From contig LXYP01000014.1 in assembly GCA_001650955.1 (NCBI GenBank), positions 1 to 64,000 of the forward strand: DNA of 64,000 bases, read 5' to 3'. A model generated the notes under the pieces. The model did not search any database and was not told the DNA's origin. It worked only from the letters and a program-made list of their open reading frames with translations. This document shows positions 33,386 to 41,351 of the stretch, piece by piece (positions within the stretch are counted from its first letter, which is position 1; each line of letters begins with the position of its first letter). This DNA is from Sphingomonadales bacterium EhC05. Lineage in GTDB: Bacteria; Pseudomonadota; Alphaproteobacteria; Sphingomonadales; Sphingomonadaceae. A program made the translations under genes and the position numbers.

Positions 33386-33655
33386 TCATGATTTATCTTT
33401 GCCCAGTATTGTTTGCAGGCGTTCCATTGCTTTATCCGCGTTCTCTTTATGAGATATGCGACCCGCTTTAAGGTCAGCTCTTTGCTGCGCTATCTCCTCA
33501 ACTATTTCTCGATGTGCATCAGCAGCGGCCTTAGTCAAAGTTTCAAATGCACCGCACTCAACTAACAAATTCAATTCCATCGGAGCTAGTTGCATTCCCT
33601 TTTGGCGCTCAATCTTGCTAGACATTTTGCGATGGAGTTCGGGTAACGTTGTCAT
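33386..33655 (-). CDS. Small helical hypothetical protein
   Basis: 89 aa from MTTLPELHRKMSSKIERQKG at 33655 (preceded by GTGAGAT); helical throughout (TLTKAAADAHREIVEEIAQQRADL). Unrecognised. It follows the membrane protein gene on the same strand with a 23-bp gap, so the two may form an operon. Confidence 0.45.
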   Translation of the reverse strand: MTTLPELHRKMSSKIERQKGMQLAPMELNLLVECGAFETLTKAAADAHREIVEEIAQQRADLKAGRISHKENADKAMERLQTILGKDKS

Positions 33656-33678
33656 GTTGGATCTCACTATGGAAATGC

Positions 33679-34254
33679 TCAGGTTGTTAATACAAGAGTA
33701 TCGGATTTTTTTTTCGGTATGATTGACGGGATTGTTCGATCAAATGTTTTGCGATATTTCTTCTCATCCTCGGAACTAAACGCATAGACAAATTCGAGCT
33801 TGAACCTGCCTGTTCGCTTTTTGGTTTGAAAATACAATTCGCCGCCGGTGTGATCTTTACCGCCATTACCATATGAATCTATCGCGGATCCCCTTGGGTA
33901 GGCGCGTCGAGTTATCTGGAACTCAGTTTCCGTAAAACCCTTGGGGCCAGAAACTTCACCATATGCATCTTGCTTAAATCCATTGTTGACTTTTACATCT
34001 GGCAACCCAATTACTTTGACTTGCAACAAATATAGGTTTTTGTCAGATCGGTTCTTGATCTCAAAGCAGACCTTCACGAAATTACCCCAAATGCTTTCTT
34101 CCAGAGTTGGGTTAAGAATGCTTATATCCGGAAGCTTCTCTGCAACACTCGCCCGATAACGTAGAAAATTTAATCCTAATGCCAATGCTGCCAGTGGCAA
34201 GGCAGCAATACCGGCCCAATCTTGCAGCACGGATAATATGTTTTGAAGTGTCAA
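33679..34254 (-). CDS. Membrane-anchored hypothetical protein of the cargo region
   Basis: 191 aa from a TTG at 34254, chosen because AGGAGA lies 6-7 bp upstream; the frame stays open to 34380. An N-terminal helix (WAGIAALPLAALALGLNFL) precedes a beta-rich domain (SIWGNFVKVCFEIKNRSDKNLYLLQVKVIGLP in two parts; GELYFQTKKRTGRFKLEFVY). This anchor-plus-beta-sandwich layout is common among accessory proteins of mobile elements. Function unknown. Confidence 0.55.
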   Translation of the reverse strand: MTLQNILSVLQDWAGIAALPLAALALGLNFLRYRASVAEKLPDISILNPTLEESIWGNFVKVCFEIKNRSDKNLYLLQVKVIGLPDVKVNNGFKQDAYGEVSGPKGFTETEFQITRRAYPRGSAIDSYGNGGKDHTGGELYFQTKKRTGRFKLEFVYAFSSEDEKKYRKTFDRTIPSIIPKKKSDTLVLTT

Positions 34255-34459
34255 AACGAATCTCCTATCATTCGATATCGTTGGCAGAATTAGCAACTTG
34301 CTACGTTGGAAACCACTGGCTTTATTATGGCTGCGTCGGGGGACGTTCTGATTCGTGGAGTGTCCATAGTTGCAGGCCAATCTAAAATTGATAGTATTGG
34401 AAGCGCTGGATCAGGTCGGCGCCGCATGTCGCGCCTCTTGAGGCATCAAAACAAAAGAA

Positions 34460-34484
34460 CCCCTCTAGCTCGCCGCTAAAGGGG
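34460..34484 (-). terminator. Element-borne terminator just inside attR
   Basis: On the minus strand: CCCCTTTAGC / GCTAGAGGGG stem (one mismatch, 5-base loop) followed by TTCTTTTGTTTT. It terminates transcription entering the element from the small ORF at 34594-34698, in place of the original terminator carried off to 12409-12443. A second hairpin (GGGGGAA / TTCCCCC) lies at about 34493-34517. Confidence 0.65.
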
Positions 34485-34553
34485 GACCAAAAGGGGGAAC
34501 GACTTAGTCATTCCCCCAATAAGTCAAGCTAAACCAATAACTTGAATAGACAT

Positions 34554-34577
34554 GGTCAGCGGTTGGAAGTGCCGCTG
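34554..34577. repeat. Right attachment-site repeat (attR core)
   Basis: Second copy of the 24-bp direct repeat. The sequence to its right is native chromosome: the 34-codon minus-strand ORF ends 16 bp away. In the uninterrupted locus this hairpin-forming repeat would lie in the 3' untranslated region between that ORF and the terminator now at 12409-12443. Confidence 0.85.
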
Positions 34578-34593
34578 CCGGGTTGCCTGATCC

Positions 34594-34698
34594 TTAGATC
34601 AGAGTTGCTCCCCGAACGGATTTTTCCGACCCCTGTGCTGAACCATGAGACATCGGACCACCTCCTTTCGCTTGTTGATAAGATACGAACTCTTGCAT
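34594..34698 (-). CDS. 34-codon ORF, host transcript interrupted by the element
   Basis: MQEFVSYQQAKGGGPMSHGS..., preceded by CGGAGTATTAGCG (GGAG with 9-base spacing). Inside the ORF there is an even stronger ribosome site (AAAGGAGG) 7 bases before a second in-frame ATG, which would give a 19-aa form. The att core lies 16 bp after its stop. It belongs to the resident chromosome. No family recognised; it may be a peptide gene or the coding part of a regulatory RNA. Confidence 0.5.
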   Translation of the reverse strand: MQEFVSYQQAKGGGPMSHGSAQGSEKSVRGATLI

Positions 34699-34813
34699 CG
34701 CTAATACTCCGCTGTTCGACGATGTTAAATTTGAATCAATTTTGATTTGCGAACAAGGCTTGAAATAAAATATTTTGCTGTCATCATTGCGCGTTCCGGC
34801 CTGACGTCAGCGA

Positions 34814-35371
34814 TCAAGCCCGGCAATCTTCCACAACTCGTGTGAACTCTGCCCAGATTGGGACAGCGATGGACTGCAATCCGGTTGTTTCAATCGCAAA
34901 GCGCCCTCGACTGAACGCAATTCGGTCTAACATCATATCATCGGGATCGAGCGATATTGCGGCATAGGAGGGATTGTCCCCGTTGCTGCGCGCTCGATAG
35001 CCTTGCAACCCGGAACTGGCGCGCAGAGTCATTCGCGTTTCAGTCGTGACCGCACCCGCGCGGGAGATAAATATTTGGCTACGGTTTTCGTCGCATCGAA
35101 TGATGACGGTGGCGTCTCGATCGGATTGACCAAAAAGGGCAAGTGATCCGCGGGCATCCTGACGATAAACCCATTGTCCTGGCGCGATCTGCCAGTCCGT
35201 CCAAACACCTTTGGGTTGTGTTACTTGTGGTGCCTGCACAACTGGCGGCGCAACGGCTTGCGGAACAGCTGGTGGCGGTGGAGACGGGGCCTGAGCAGAT
35301 TCTGGCTGTGTCGCTGAACAGGCTGTGATTGATGCAGCCATAGCCAGTGCGAGAGGAAAGGTGATTCTCAT
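34814..35371 (-). CDS. Putative lipoprotein with proline-rich linker
   Basis: 185 aa. Signal MRITFPLALAMAASITAC with lipobox cysteine, a Pro/Ala/Gln-rich linker (about residues 25-55), then a compact domain (WQIAPGQWVYRQDARGSLALFG, TVIIRCDENRSQIFISRAG) ending in FTRVVEDCRA. Two cysteines in the domain could pair in the periplasm. It resembles small sphingomonad envelope proteins of unknown function. Confidence 0.65.
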   Translation of the reverse strand: MRITFPLALAMAASITACSATQPESAQAPSPPPPAVPQAVAPPVVQAPQVTQPKGVWTDWQIAPGQWVYRQDARGSLALFGQSDRDATVIIRCDENRSQIFISRAGAVTTETRMTLRASSGLQGYRARSNGDNPSYAAISLDPDDMMLDRIAFSRGRFAIETTGLQSIAVPIWAEFTRVVEDCRA

Positions 35372-35555
35372 AAGCCCCGGATATGGCTAAAAGAATCCCG
35401 CGAGGCTAGCCCCAATGTCAAATCGTCAAAACATCGATCAATCCGCGAAGGCCGTTCATTCGCATCAACTAGCGGTCTTCATTTCGAAATCTGGCGTGAT
35501 TATAAAGGCGGCATAGCCCTTGTTATCATTCATTCGCGCCATTAGTTGCTATCGC

Positions 35556-36734
35556 ATGACATCAACTTCTGGAAACACCATTGACGCATCGATCAATCCT
35601 TTTGGAATTGGGGCCGACTTTTCCTTCGAACGGTTGTTAACCGAGACTACTATTTGGTTCGAAAGCCATTATATTGAATTGATTTTCGCGATAGCTATCG
35701 GCACAGCGATATTCTTCATTCTTGGCGGAATAAAGCGCTATGCGGTGCGATATGTCCGCAGACATCAAGGGCTGATCGGTTATCGGGCGATTATCGGTAA
35801 AGCGATCGCGCGAACCAGCAAGTTTTTCATGTTCATGGTGTCTGCCGAAACTGTCGCGACTTTTGCTGCAGCACCCGATTTTCTCGAACGTATCGTACAT
35901 GTGCTGTTTACCATTTCAGCCGTGGTGCAAGTGGCAATTTGGCTTCGTGAGATCATCCTGGGTGCGATTCAGCGCAAGACATCACAAGATCCGGATGAAC
36001 ATGAAACGCTGCAAAGCGCGATGACGTTGATACGTATTTTGGTAACTTTCATTCTGTTCGCCATTGCGGCAATCATGATCCTCGACAATCTCGGTGTCGA
36101 TGTAACCGGCCTGATCGCGGGCCTTGGTGTCGGCGGAATTGCAATCGGTCTGGCCGCTCAAGGTATATTTTCGGATCTTTTCGCTGCGCTATCGATCATC
36201 TTCGACAAACCATTCCGCCCGGGTCACACGATAACCTATGACAATACCATCGGGACGATTGAGAAAATTGGACTTAAAAGTACGCGGCTTAGGGCCGTGA
36301 CGGGTGAAGAAGTCATCATCTCGAACACCAATTTGCTCGACAAGGAAATTGTCAACATGACCCGCTTGGCGCGCCGACGGTCGCGCTTTGGCATTGGCGT
36401 TGTCTATCAGACCGATCCAGATGCGGCTCGCGGCATTCCTGATCTCCTTCAGAAGATTGTCGAAGAAGAAGGCGCGGTATTCATTCGGTCGGGTTTCGTT
36501 GGCTTCGGAGATAGTTCGATTAATTTCGAACTCGATTTCGATATCATGAGTAGCCAATATGATGAAGTGTACCAAGGGCGGCATAAAATTGGGCTGGCAA
36601 TTTTGCAAAAGTTCAATGAGGAGGGCCTCGAGTTTGCATATCCAACGCAAACAACTTTTACCTCGGCGCCCGACGGCAAGATGATAATGCCCTATCCCGA
36701 AGGTGGTTTCGGTATTCCCATGGCCAAGGGCTAG
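35556..36734 (+). CDS. MscS-family mechanosensitive channel
   Basis: 392 aa small-conductance mechanosensitive channel or relative. Several membrane helices lead to the pore-lining TM3 equivalent (VTGLIAGLGVGGIAIGLAAQ), then the conserved FSDLFAALSIIFDKPFRPGHTI and the cytoplasmic beta domain (EKIGLKSTRLRAVTGEEVIISN). The start at 35556 (MTSTSGNTIDASINPFG) is preferred to an upstream TTG. It protects against hypo-osmotic shock. Confidence 0.88.
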   Translation: MTSTSGNTIDASINPFGIGADFSFERLLTETTIWFESHYIELIFAIAIGTAIFFILGGIKRYAVRYVRRHQGLIGYRAIIGKAIARTSKFFMFMVSAETVATFAAAPDFLERIVHVLFTISAVVQVAIWLREIILGAIQRKTSQDPDEHETLQSAMTLIRILVTFILFAIAAIMILDNLGVDVTGLIAGLGVGGIAIGLAAQGIFSDLFAALSIIFDKPFRPGHTITYDNTIGTIEKIGLKSTRLRAVTGEEVIISNTNLLDKEIVNMTRLARRRSRFGIGVVYQTDPDAARGIPDLLQKIVEEEGAVFIRSGFVGFGDSSINFELDFDIMSSQYDEVYQGRHKIGLAILQKFNEEGLEFAYPTQTTFTSAPDGKMIMPYPEGGFGIPMAKG

Positions 36735-36842
36735 CGTTCCGTAACGGCAGCCTATGGCGGAAAAAACCACTTGTTAATTGATCGATTAACGAGGACAATA
36801 TGACCAAATTTCGACTCCGATAAACAGACAAGGAACCTCATC

Positions 36843-38021
36843 ATGCGTGACGCAGTTATCGTCTCTACCGCTCGTACTCCCATAGGTCGTGCCTATAAGG
36901 GAGGTTTTAACACGACAGTTGGACCCACATTGGGTAGCTATGCCGCCAAAGCCGCCGTTGAGCGGGCTGGCATTGATCCAGGCCGCATTGACGATGTCGT
37001 ATGGGGCAGCGCTCTGCAACAGGGTTCTCAGGGCTCCAATCTGGCGCGTCAGGTAGCTTTGCGTTCCGGTTTCCCGATCGAAGTGCCCGGTATGACGATT
37101 GACCGGCAATGTTCTTCCGGCTTGATGGCGATTGCCACGGCTTCCAAGCAGATCACCGTGGATCGCATGGATATTGTTGTTGGCGGTGGCCAGGATAGTA
37201 TTTCAACCGTGCAGACTCCTGAAATGCGGGTGCAGCCCGATCGCGAGCTGATCGCAATGCACAAGGATATCTATATGCCGATGCTCCAGACTGCGGAAGT
37301 CGTCGGCGCGCGCTATGGCATCAGCCGTGAAGCTTGCGATGAATATGCGTTCCAGTCACAAATGCGGACTGCTGCCGGGCAAGAAGCTGGTCATTTCGAC
37401 GCGGAAATTGTCCCTGTTACAACCACGATGGGTGTACAGGACAAGGAAACCAAAGAGATTTCTCATGTTGAAGTGACGATTAGCAAGGACGAAGGCAATC
37501 GGCCGACGACAACTTTGGAAGGTTTGCAGAGCCTGAAGCCTGTTTTGGGTCCGGACAAGATCATAACCGCAGGCAATGCTTCACAGCTCTCTGACGGTTC
37601 AGCGGCCAGTGTGCTGATGGAAGCCAAGGCCGCTGAAAAAGCTGGCCTCAATCCATTGGGTCGCTATGTCGGCATGGCCGTCGCTGGCACCGAGCCCGAT
37701 GAAATGGGTATCGGTCCAGTGTTCGCTATCCCCAAATTGCTTGAACGTTTCGGCCTGAAGATGGATGATATCGGTCTGTGGGAACTGAATGAAGCTTTCG
37801 CGGTTCAGGTGCTTTATTGCCAGCAGAAACTTGGTATTCCAAACGAGATTCTCAACGTCAATGGTGGTTCGATATCGATCGGTCATCCTTATGGTATGAC
37901 CGGTGCGCGTTGCTCGGGGCACGCTCTGATCGAAGGCAAGCGCCGCGGAGCCAAATATGCTGTAGTGACAATGTGTATCGGTGGTGGACAAGGCGCAGCC
38001 GGTCTTTTTGAGATTTTCTAG
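36843..38021 (+). CDS. Acetyl-CoA acyltransferase (thiolase)
   Basis: 392-aa thiolase. The acylated cysteine is in [11 protein letters not shown], the GHP histidine in [16 protein letters not shown], and the second cysteine in [13 protein letters not shown]. It works in beta-oxidation or in acetoacetyl-CoA formation; which one cannot be told without neighbours of either pathway. A GGAACCTCATC sequence precedes the ATG. It ends before a strong terminator. Confidence 0.93.
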   Translation: MRDAVIVSTARTPIGRAYKGGFNTTVGPTLGSYAAKAAVERAGIDPGRIDDVVWGSALQQGSQGSNLARQVALRSGFPIEVPGMTIDRQCSSGLMAIATASKQITVDRMDIVVGGGQDSISTVQTPEMRVQPDRELIAMHKDIYMPMLQTAEVVGARYGISREACDEYAFQSQMRTAAGQEAGHFDAEIVPVTTTMGVQDKETKEISHVEVTISKDEGNRPTTTLEGLQSLKPVLGPDKIITAGNASQLSDGSAASVLMEAKAAEKAGLNPLGRYVGMAVAGTEPDEMGIGPVFAIPKLLERFGLKMDDIGLWELNEAFAVQVLYCQQKLGIPNEILNVNGGSISIGHPYGMTGARCSGHALIEGKRRGAKYAVVTMCIGGGQGAAGLFEIF

Positions 38022-38039
38022 AATCATACAGAAATAATG

Positions 38040-38069
38040 GGGCTGGCGAGAATTCGCTGGCCCTTCTTT
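38040..38069 (+). terminator. Rho-independent terminator of the thiolase gene
   Basis: 10-bp stem GGGCTGGCGA / TCGCTGGCCC (two G-U pairs), loop GAAT, then TTCTTT, beginning 18 bp after the stop. Confidence 0.8.
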
Positions 38070-38089
38070 CAAGTTTAAGGAGAAACATC

Positions 38090-38383
38090 ATGGCAGCAGT
38101 AGGCGTGATCGCAACTTTAACGGTTGCAGAAGGCAAAAATGCCGATTTCGAAGCCGCATTTTCGGAACTCATGGCCGCAGTCGCTGCCAATGAACCGGGA
38201 AATGAGTTTTACTCGGTTTTCCAGTGTGGCGATAACCCACAGCAATATAAGGTTCTCGAGCGCTATGTCGATCAGGCAGCTCTCGATGCCCATGGCAAGT
38301 CAGATCATTTCCGCGCGAGTGGCGCTAAGCTGGCCCCATGTATGGCGGCTGCTCCTGTGATCGAGCATTTGGCTGGTATCTAG
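38090..38383 (+). CDS. Putative quinol monooxygenase (ABM domain)
   Basis: 97 aa antibiotic-biosynthesis-monooxygenase fold: VGVIATLTVAEGKNADFEAAFSELMAAV, then GNEFYSVFQCGDNPQQYKVLERYVDQAALDAH (in parts). Related to YgiN-type quinol monooxygenases, small dimeric ferredoxin-like proteins. An AAGGAGAAAC site precedes the ATG. It converges with the O-glycosylation ligase gene. Confidence 0.8.
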   Translation: MAAVGVIATLTVAEGKNADFEAAFSELMAAVAANEPGNEFYSVFQCGDNPQQYKVLERYVDQAALDAHGKSDHFRASGAKLAPCMAAAPVIEHLAGI

Positions 38384-38412
38384 CCAAAATCGCTCACTGG
38401 CGAACCGAGCAT

Positions 38413-39825
38413 CTAGTTGGCGAAAGGTCTTCTGGGCTTGGGTAGCGTCTGCGCAATCTTTCCGCCCGTGAGCCGGTTAGCTATGGGCTTCCATCTTGCT
38501 TCTTCAGATCGACGGGCCATATAGGTGTCCAGTCCGATCTGAAGGGCGATGAGCATATAGATAAACGGCAAGTAAGCAACGCCAACAAATAGAGCGCCCG
38601 CCATGTAGATGATATGTCCATGCTGGAGCGCAATGGCGAAAGGGGCGACCCATTTCTCGCCTGCTTTCTGACTTTTCTCATAGCGGCGTCTGAGGATTTC
38701 CATTCGCCATATTCCGCCAACGTGGATTACCAACCAGATAATCAGGCCGGGATAACCCTGTTCTCCGAGCATCTCGAAATAGCTGCTGTGGAAAGCGCGG
38801 CTTTCATCAACAACCTCAACAGGCTCATCGTCATCAAGAAAATAGTCGGTTTCTTCCTCGGTAGCCGTGGGATCATCTGCCAATTCATATGAGATTTCGT
38901 TGAGTCGATAGGAATCAAAGCCACCGCCAAAGGGATTGGATTTTGCATATTCCCACGTCCATTGCCAAACCGCTATGCGGGTGGATGCAGATTCGTCGGC
39001 TTTGTAATTTTCTATTGTCGACATCCTATCCGTAAAGCTCTGAGGCAAGAATGGAATGCTCATCAGGCCAATTGTCGCTGCGACGCCCGCGTATATGAAG
39101 CGGTAGCGGACAAAGCGTAACTGCAGCACGGCCAGGACCGCTATGCAAACCAAGCCAGTGCGTGCTTGTGTTCCAATTGGAATCAGTAAAGCGGCAAAAG
39201 TCAGCGCATAAGCATAGGTTTTCGTTCGCCAATCAGGAGGGAATATTGTGCCATGATTGGCTAGCCAAAGTATCAAGGGAATGATGCAAATTGACACCAT
39301 TGAGATGATTGAACCTTCGTATAGGCCAGCGTTGTCATCAATCAGAATGACGAGCACGCCATAGCCGCCGCCCGATCCCAACGTCTTGATTCCGCCAGTC
39401 ACTATGAGCGCTGACGCACATAGCACCATGAACAATGTCAAGGCTTCCAGTCGGAGTTTCGTCTTTAAAGTAAGCGGCAAGAAAATCGCAAAGATCATCG
39501 CTTTCCACACCCAGCCCCACTTCGCCAAGGCAGGCTCAGGGACTGCCGCTTGTATGGTCGTATATCCGCAATAGATCAGCAGGAGGACCATAAGACCCTG
39601 TCGAACGGAGAAGCGACTGTCCTGTTTGCTGTCGCCAACCATGTAGCCAAGAAAGGCCAAACCAAAGACAATCATCGAAAGCGGGACTGAGTTGAGAAGA
39701 AAATAGCTGAGTCGTTGAGGCGCAACGATGTCGATATAGGCATATACCAGCGTGAACATAAACGGGCGCTTGAACGCGATGAATAGGAGCGCCAGCAAAT
39801 AGGCGACGAAAACTAGATCACGCAT
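38413..39825 (-). CDS. O-glycosylation ligase, exosortase-A-system associated
   Basis: 470 aa polytopic Wzy/O-antigen-ligase-like protein. About ten membrane segments, the family N-terminus MRDLVFVAYLLALLFIAFKRPFMFTLVYAYIDIVAPQ (in parts), a periplasmic loop with NPFGGGFDSY, and the conserved FHSSYFEMLGEQGYPGL. This matches the putative O-glycosylation ligase of the PEP-CTERM/exosortase A systems. The start at 39825 overlaps the preceding small gene by ATGCGTGA; an upstream start at 39840 is possible. Confidence 0.85.
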   Translation of the reverse strand: MRDLVFVAYLLALLFIAFKRPFMFTLVYAYIDIVAPQRLSYFLLNSVPLSMIVFGLAFLGYMVGDSKQDSRFSVRQGLMVLLLIYCGYTTIQAAVPEPALAKWGWVWKAMIFAIFLPLTLKTKLRLEALTLFMVLCASALIVTGGIKTLGSGGGYGVLVILIDDNAGLYEGSIISMVSICIIPLILWLANHGTIFPPDWRTKTYAYALTFAALLIPIGTQARTGLVCIAVLAVLQLRFVRYRFIYAGVAATIGLMSIPFLPQSFTDRMSTIENYKADESASTRIAVWQWTWEYAKSNPFGGGFDSYRLNEISYELADDPTATEEETDYFLDDDEPVEVVDESRAFHSSYFEMLGEQGYPGLIIWLVIHVGGIWRMEILRRRYEKSQKAGEKWVAPFAIALQHGHIIYMAGALFVGVAYLPFIYMLIALQIGLDTYMARRSEEARWKPIANRLTGGKIAQTLPKPRRPFAN

Positions 39826-39982
39826 CAGACGAATTCCCACTTTGCGCTTTTTTTACAAAGCCGCTGGATTCCGCATCAGGTTCGGGTGGATCTTCCACAT
39901 CCAAATCGGGGCGATGGATTAGTCGCCAGGCCGCAAGCAACAGCAGACCATGTGACAATGCGATAGAAAAATTGTCTACCAT
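39818..39982 (-). CDS. Small single-helix protein upstream of the O-glycosylation ligase
   Basis: 54 aa: MVDNFSIALSHGLLLLAAWRL then an acidic, Pro-rich tail (HRPDLDVEDPPEPDAESSG). One short membrane helix. It is coupled to the ligase by an 8-bp overlap and is divergent from the glycosyltransferase. Its function is unknown, presumably linked to the exosortase-A pathway. Confidence 0.6.
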   Translation of the reverse strand: MVDNFSIALSHGLLLLAAWRLIHRPDLDVEDPPEPDAESSGFVKKAQSGNSSDA

Positions 39983-40091
39983 TGACTCAAATTTCCCCGG
40001 CGCGAGCGACGGGATAGCCACTCTCGATATTTGCGCAGTACAGGCTTTGGGTTGACGGGACGTTAATCCTTTCTTGGCAAAGACCTTTGTC

Positions 40092-41324
40092 ATGACACGT
40101 ATTCTACACATTTTGGATCACAGCCTGCCATTGCACAGCGGCTATTGTTTTCGAACAAGGGCCATAATGAAAGCGCAAATCTCCAGTGGTTTGACTGTCG
40201 CTGGAGTTACCGGTGTCCGGCAAAATCAGCATGGTTTTGAAGCGAAATCACCGATCGAAGAGGCTGATGACCTCTTGTTCTTCAGGACTATGGGGCAGGT
40301 ACAAGGTCCTTCTCCGGTTCGCGAGTGGCGAGAGATTGCTATGCTGGCAGATCGGATTGAGCAAGTGGTCAAGGAATGGCAACCAGATGTGCTTCATGCT
40401 CATTCACCAGCTCTAAATGGCATGGCGGCGCTAAGAGTTGCTCAAAAGACGGGCCTACCATTTGTCTATGAGATTCGCGCATTTTGGGAAGATGCTGCGG
40501 TTGGCAACGGCACCGGCAAAGAAGGCAGCCCACGCTATTGGATGACTAGACAGCTCGAAAATCATGTGATTGCCGGAGCAGATGCCGTGGCAGTGATTTG
40601 TGAAGGGTTGAAATCTGATCTGGTTTCCCGCGGCGTCATACCGGAGAAAATCACCATATCGCCCAATGGCGTGGATATGGAACTGTTTGGCAGTCCACCC
40701 GTTCTTGACCGGTCGCTGCAGGCCGAGCTTGGCTTGAAAGGGAAAACTGTTCTCGGGTTCATTGGCAGTTTTTACGATTATGAAGGTCTGGACGATTTGA
40801 TCGCCGCCATACCGTTGTTAAAAATTTCATGCCCCGCCGTGCATCTGTTGCTGGTTGGAGGCGGTCCGATGGAAGACGCGCTGAAACAGCAGGTCGAAAC
40901 GATGGGTTTGCAATCGTCCATCACTTTTGCTGGCCGGGTCCCGCATGATCAAGTGGAACAATATTACGGATCGATGGACGTCATGGTCTATCCCCGCAAA
41001 GCGATGCGTCTCACAGATCTCGTCACGCCGCTCAAGCCGCTGGAAGCTATGGCGCAGGGCAAGATCGTGGCCGCATCTGATGTTGGCGGTCATAAGGAGC
41101 TGATCGTAGACGGAAAAACGGGCACGTTATTTCCGGCAGGCGATCCCAACAAAATTGCTGAAAAGCTAACCGATTTACTCCAAAATCGCGATTTCTGGCC
41201 ACAAATCATTGAAGATGCACATAAATTTGTCGAGGAAGATCGTAACTGGTCGTCAAACATTTTGCGTTATGCTCCCGTTTACCAAAAGTTGATTGCGCTC
41301 AAACAGTTTGAGCGCGCGGCATGA
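40092..41324 (+). CDS. Exosortase-A-associated family glycosyltransferase
   Basis: 410 aa GT4-type transferase. The start MTRILHILDHSLPLHSGY is typical of the PEP-CTERM/exosortase A-associated group; an upstream ATG at 40074 is ignored. Further motifs: HAHSPALNG, ISPNGVDMELF, LGFIGSFYDYEGLDDLI, and KPLEAMAQGKIVAASDVGGHKELI near the C-terminus, which binds the nucleotide sugar. Divergent from the ligase pair, suggesting joint exopolysaccharide or protein-glycosylation work in the envelope. Confidence 0.85.
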   Translation: MTRILHILDHSLPLHSGYCFRTRAIMKAQISSGLTVAGVTGVRQNQHGFEAKSPIEEADDLLFFRTMGQVQGPSPVREWREIAMLADRIEQVVKEWQPDVLHAHSPALNGMAALRVAQKTGLPFVYEIRAFWEDAAVGNGTGKEGSPRYWMTRQLENHVIAGADAVAVICEGLKSDLVSRGVIPEKITISPNGVDMELFGSPPVLDRSLQAELGLKGKTVLGFIGSFYDYEGLDDLIAAIPLLKISCPAVHLLLVGGGPMEDALKQQVETMGLQSSITFAGRVPHDQVEQYYGSMDVMVYPRKAMRLTDLVTPLKPLEAMAQGKIVAASDVGGHKELIVDGKTGTLFPAGDPNKIAEKLTDLLQNRDFWPQIIEDAHKFVEEDRNWSSNILRYAPVYQKLIALKQFERAA

Positions 41325-41351
41325 TTATGATTATTCGGAACGGAGATTGAT

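Larger units (their letters stand above)
12451..34577. mobile_element. 22-kb integrated prophage-like / satellite-like element
   Basis: Bounded by a 24-bp exact direct repeat with the integrase just inside the left end. It holds an integrase, two sets of excisionase-like HTH genes, a Prim-Pol primase, DUF5681, XRE and ribbon-helix-helix regulators, and a polyvalent ejection-type protein. Its right third is cargo with a nested IS1595-family transposon. No terminase large subunit, portal, protease, major capsid or tail gene was seen in any frame. It is either a capsid-borrowing satellite or a prophage that lost its structural block. Its base composition and short-gene style differ from the flanks. 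Confidence 0.85.

Noticed and set aside
33252-33452. 66-codon frame after the second HTH gene
   Set aside because: Overlaps genes on both sides, has no ribosome site and an implausible Trp/Cys/Arg composition.
12451-34577. Terminase large subunit, portal, capsid or tail genes
   Set aside because: All frames of the element were read for them and none showed the expected motifs or lengths.
34640-34670. GGACCACCTCCTTTCG on the + strand resembling the 3' end of 16S rRNA
   Set aside because: It is the reverse complement of the strong ribosome site inside the small minus-strand ORF. No other 16S rRNA sequence surrounds it.
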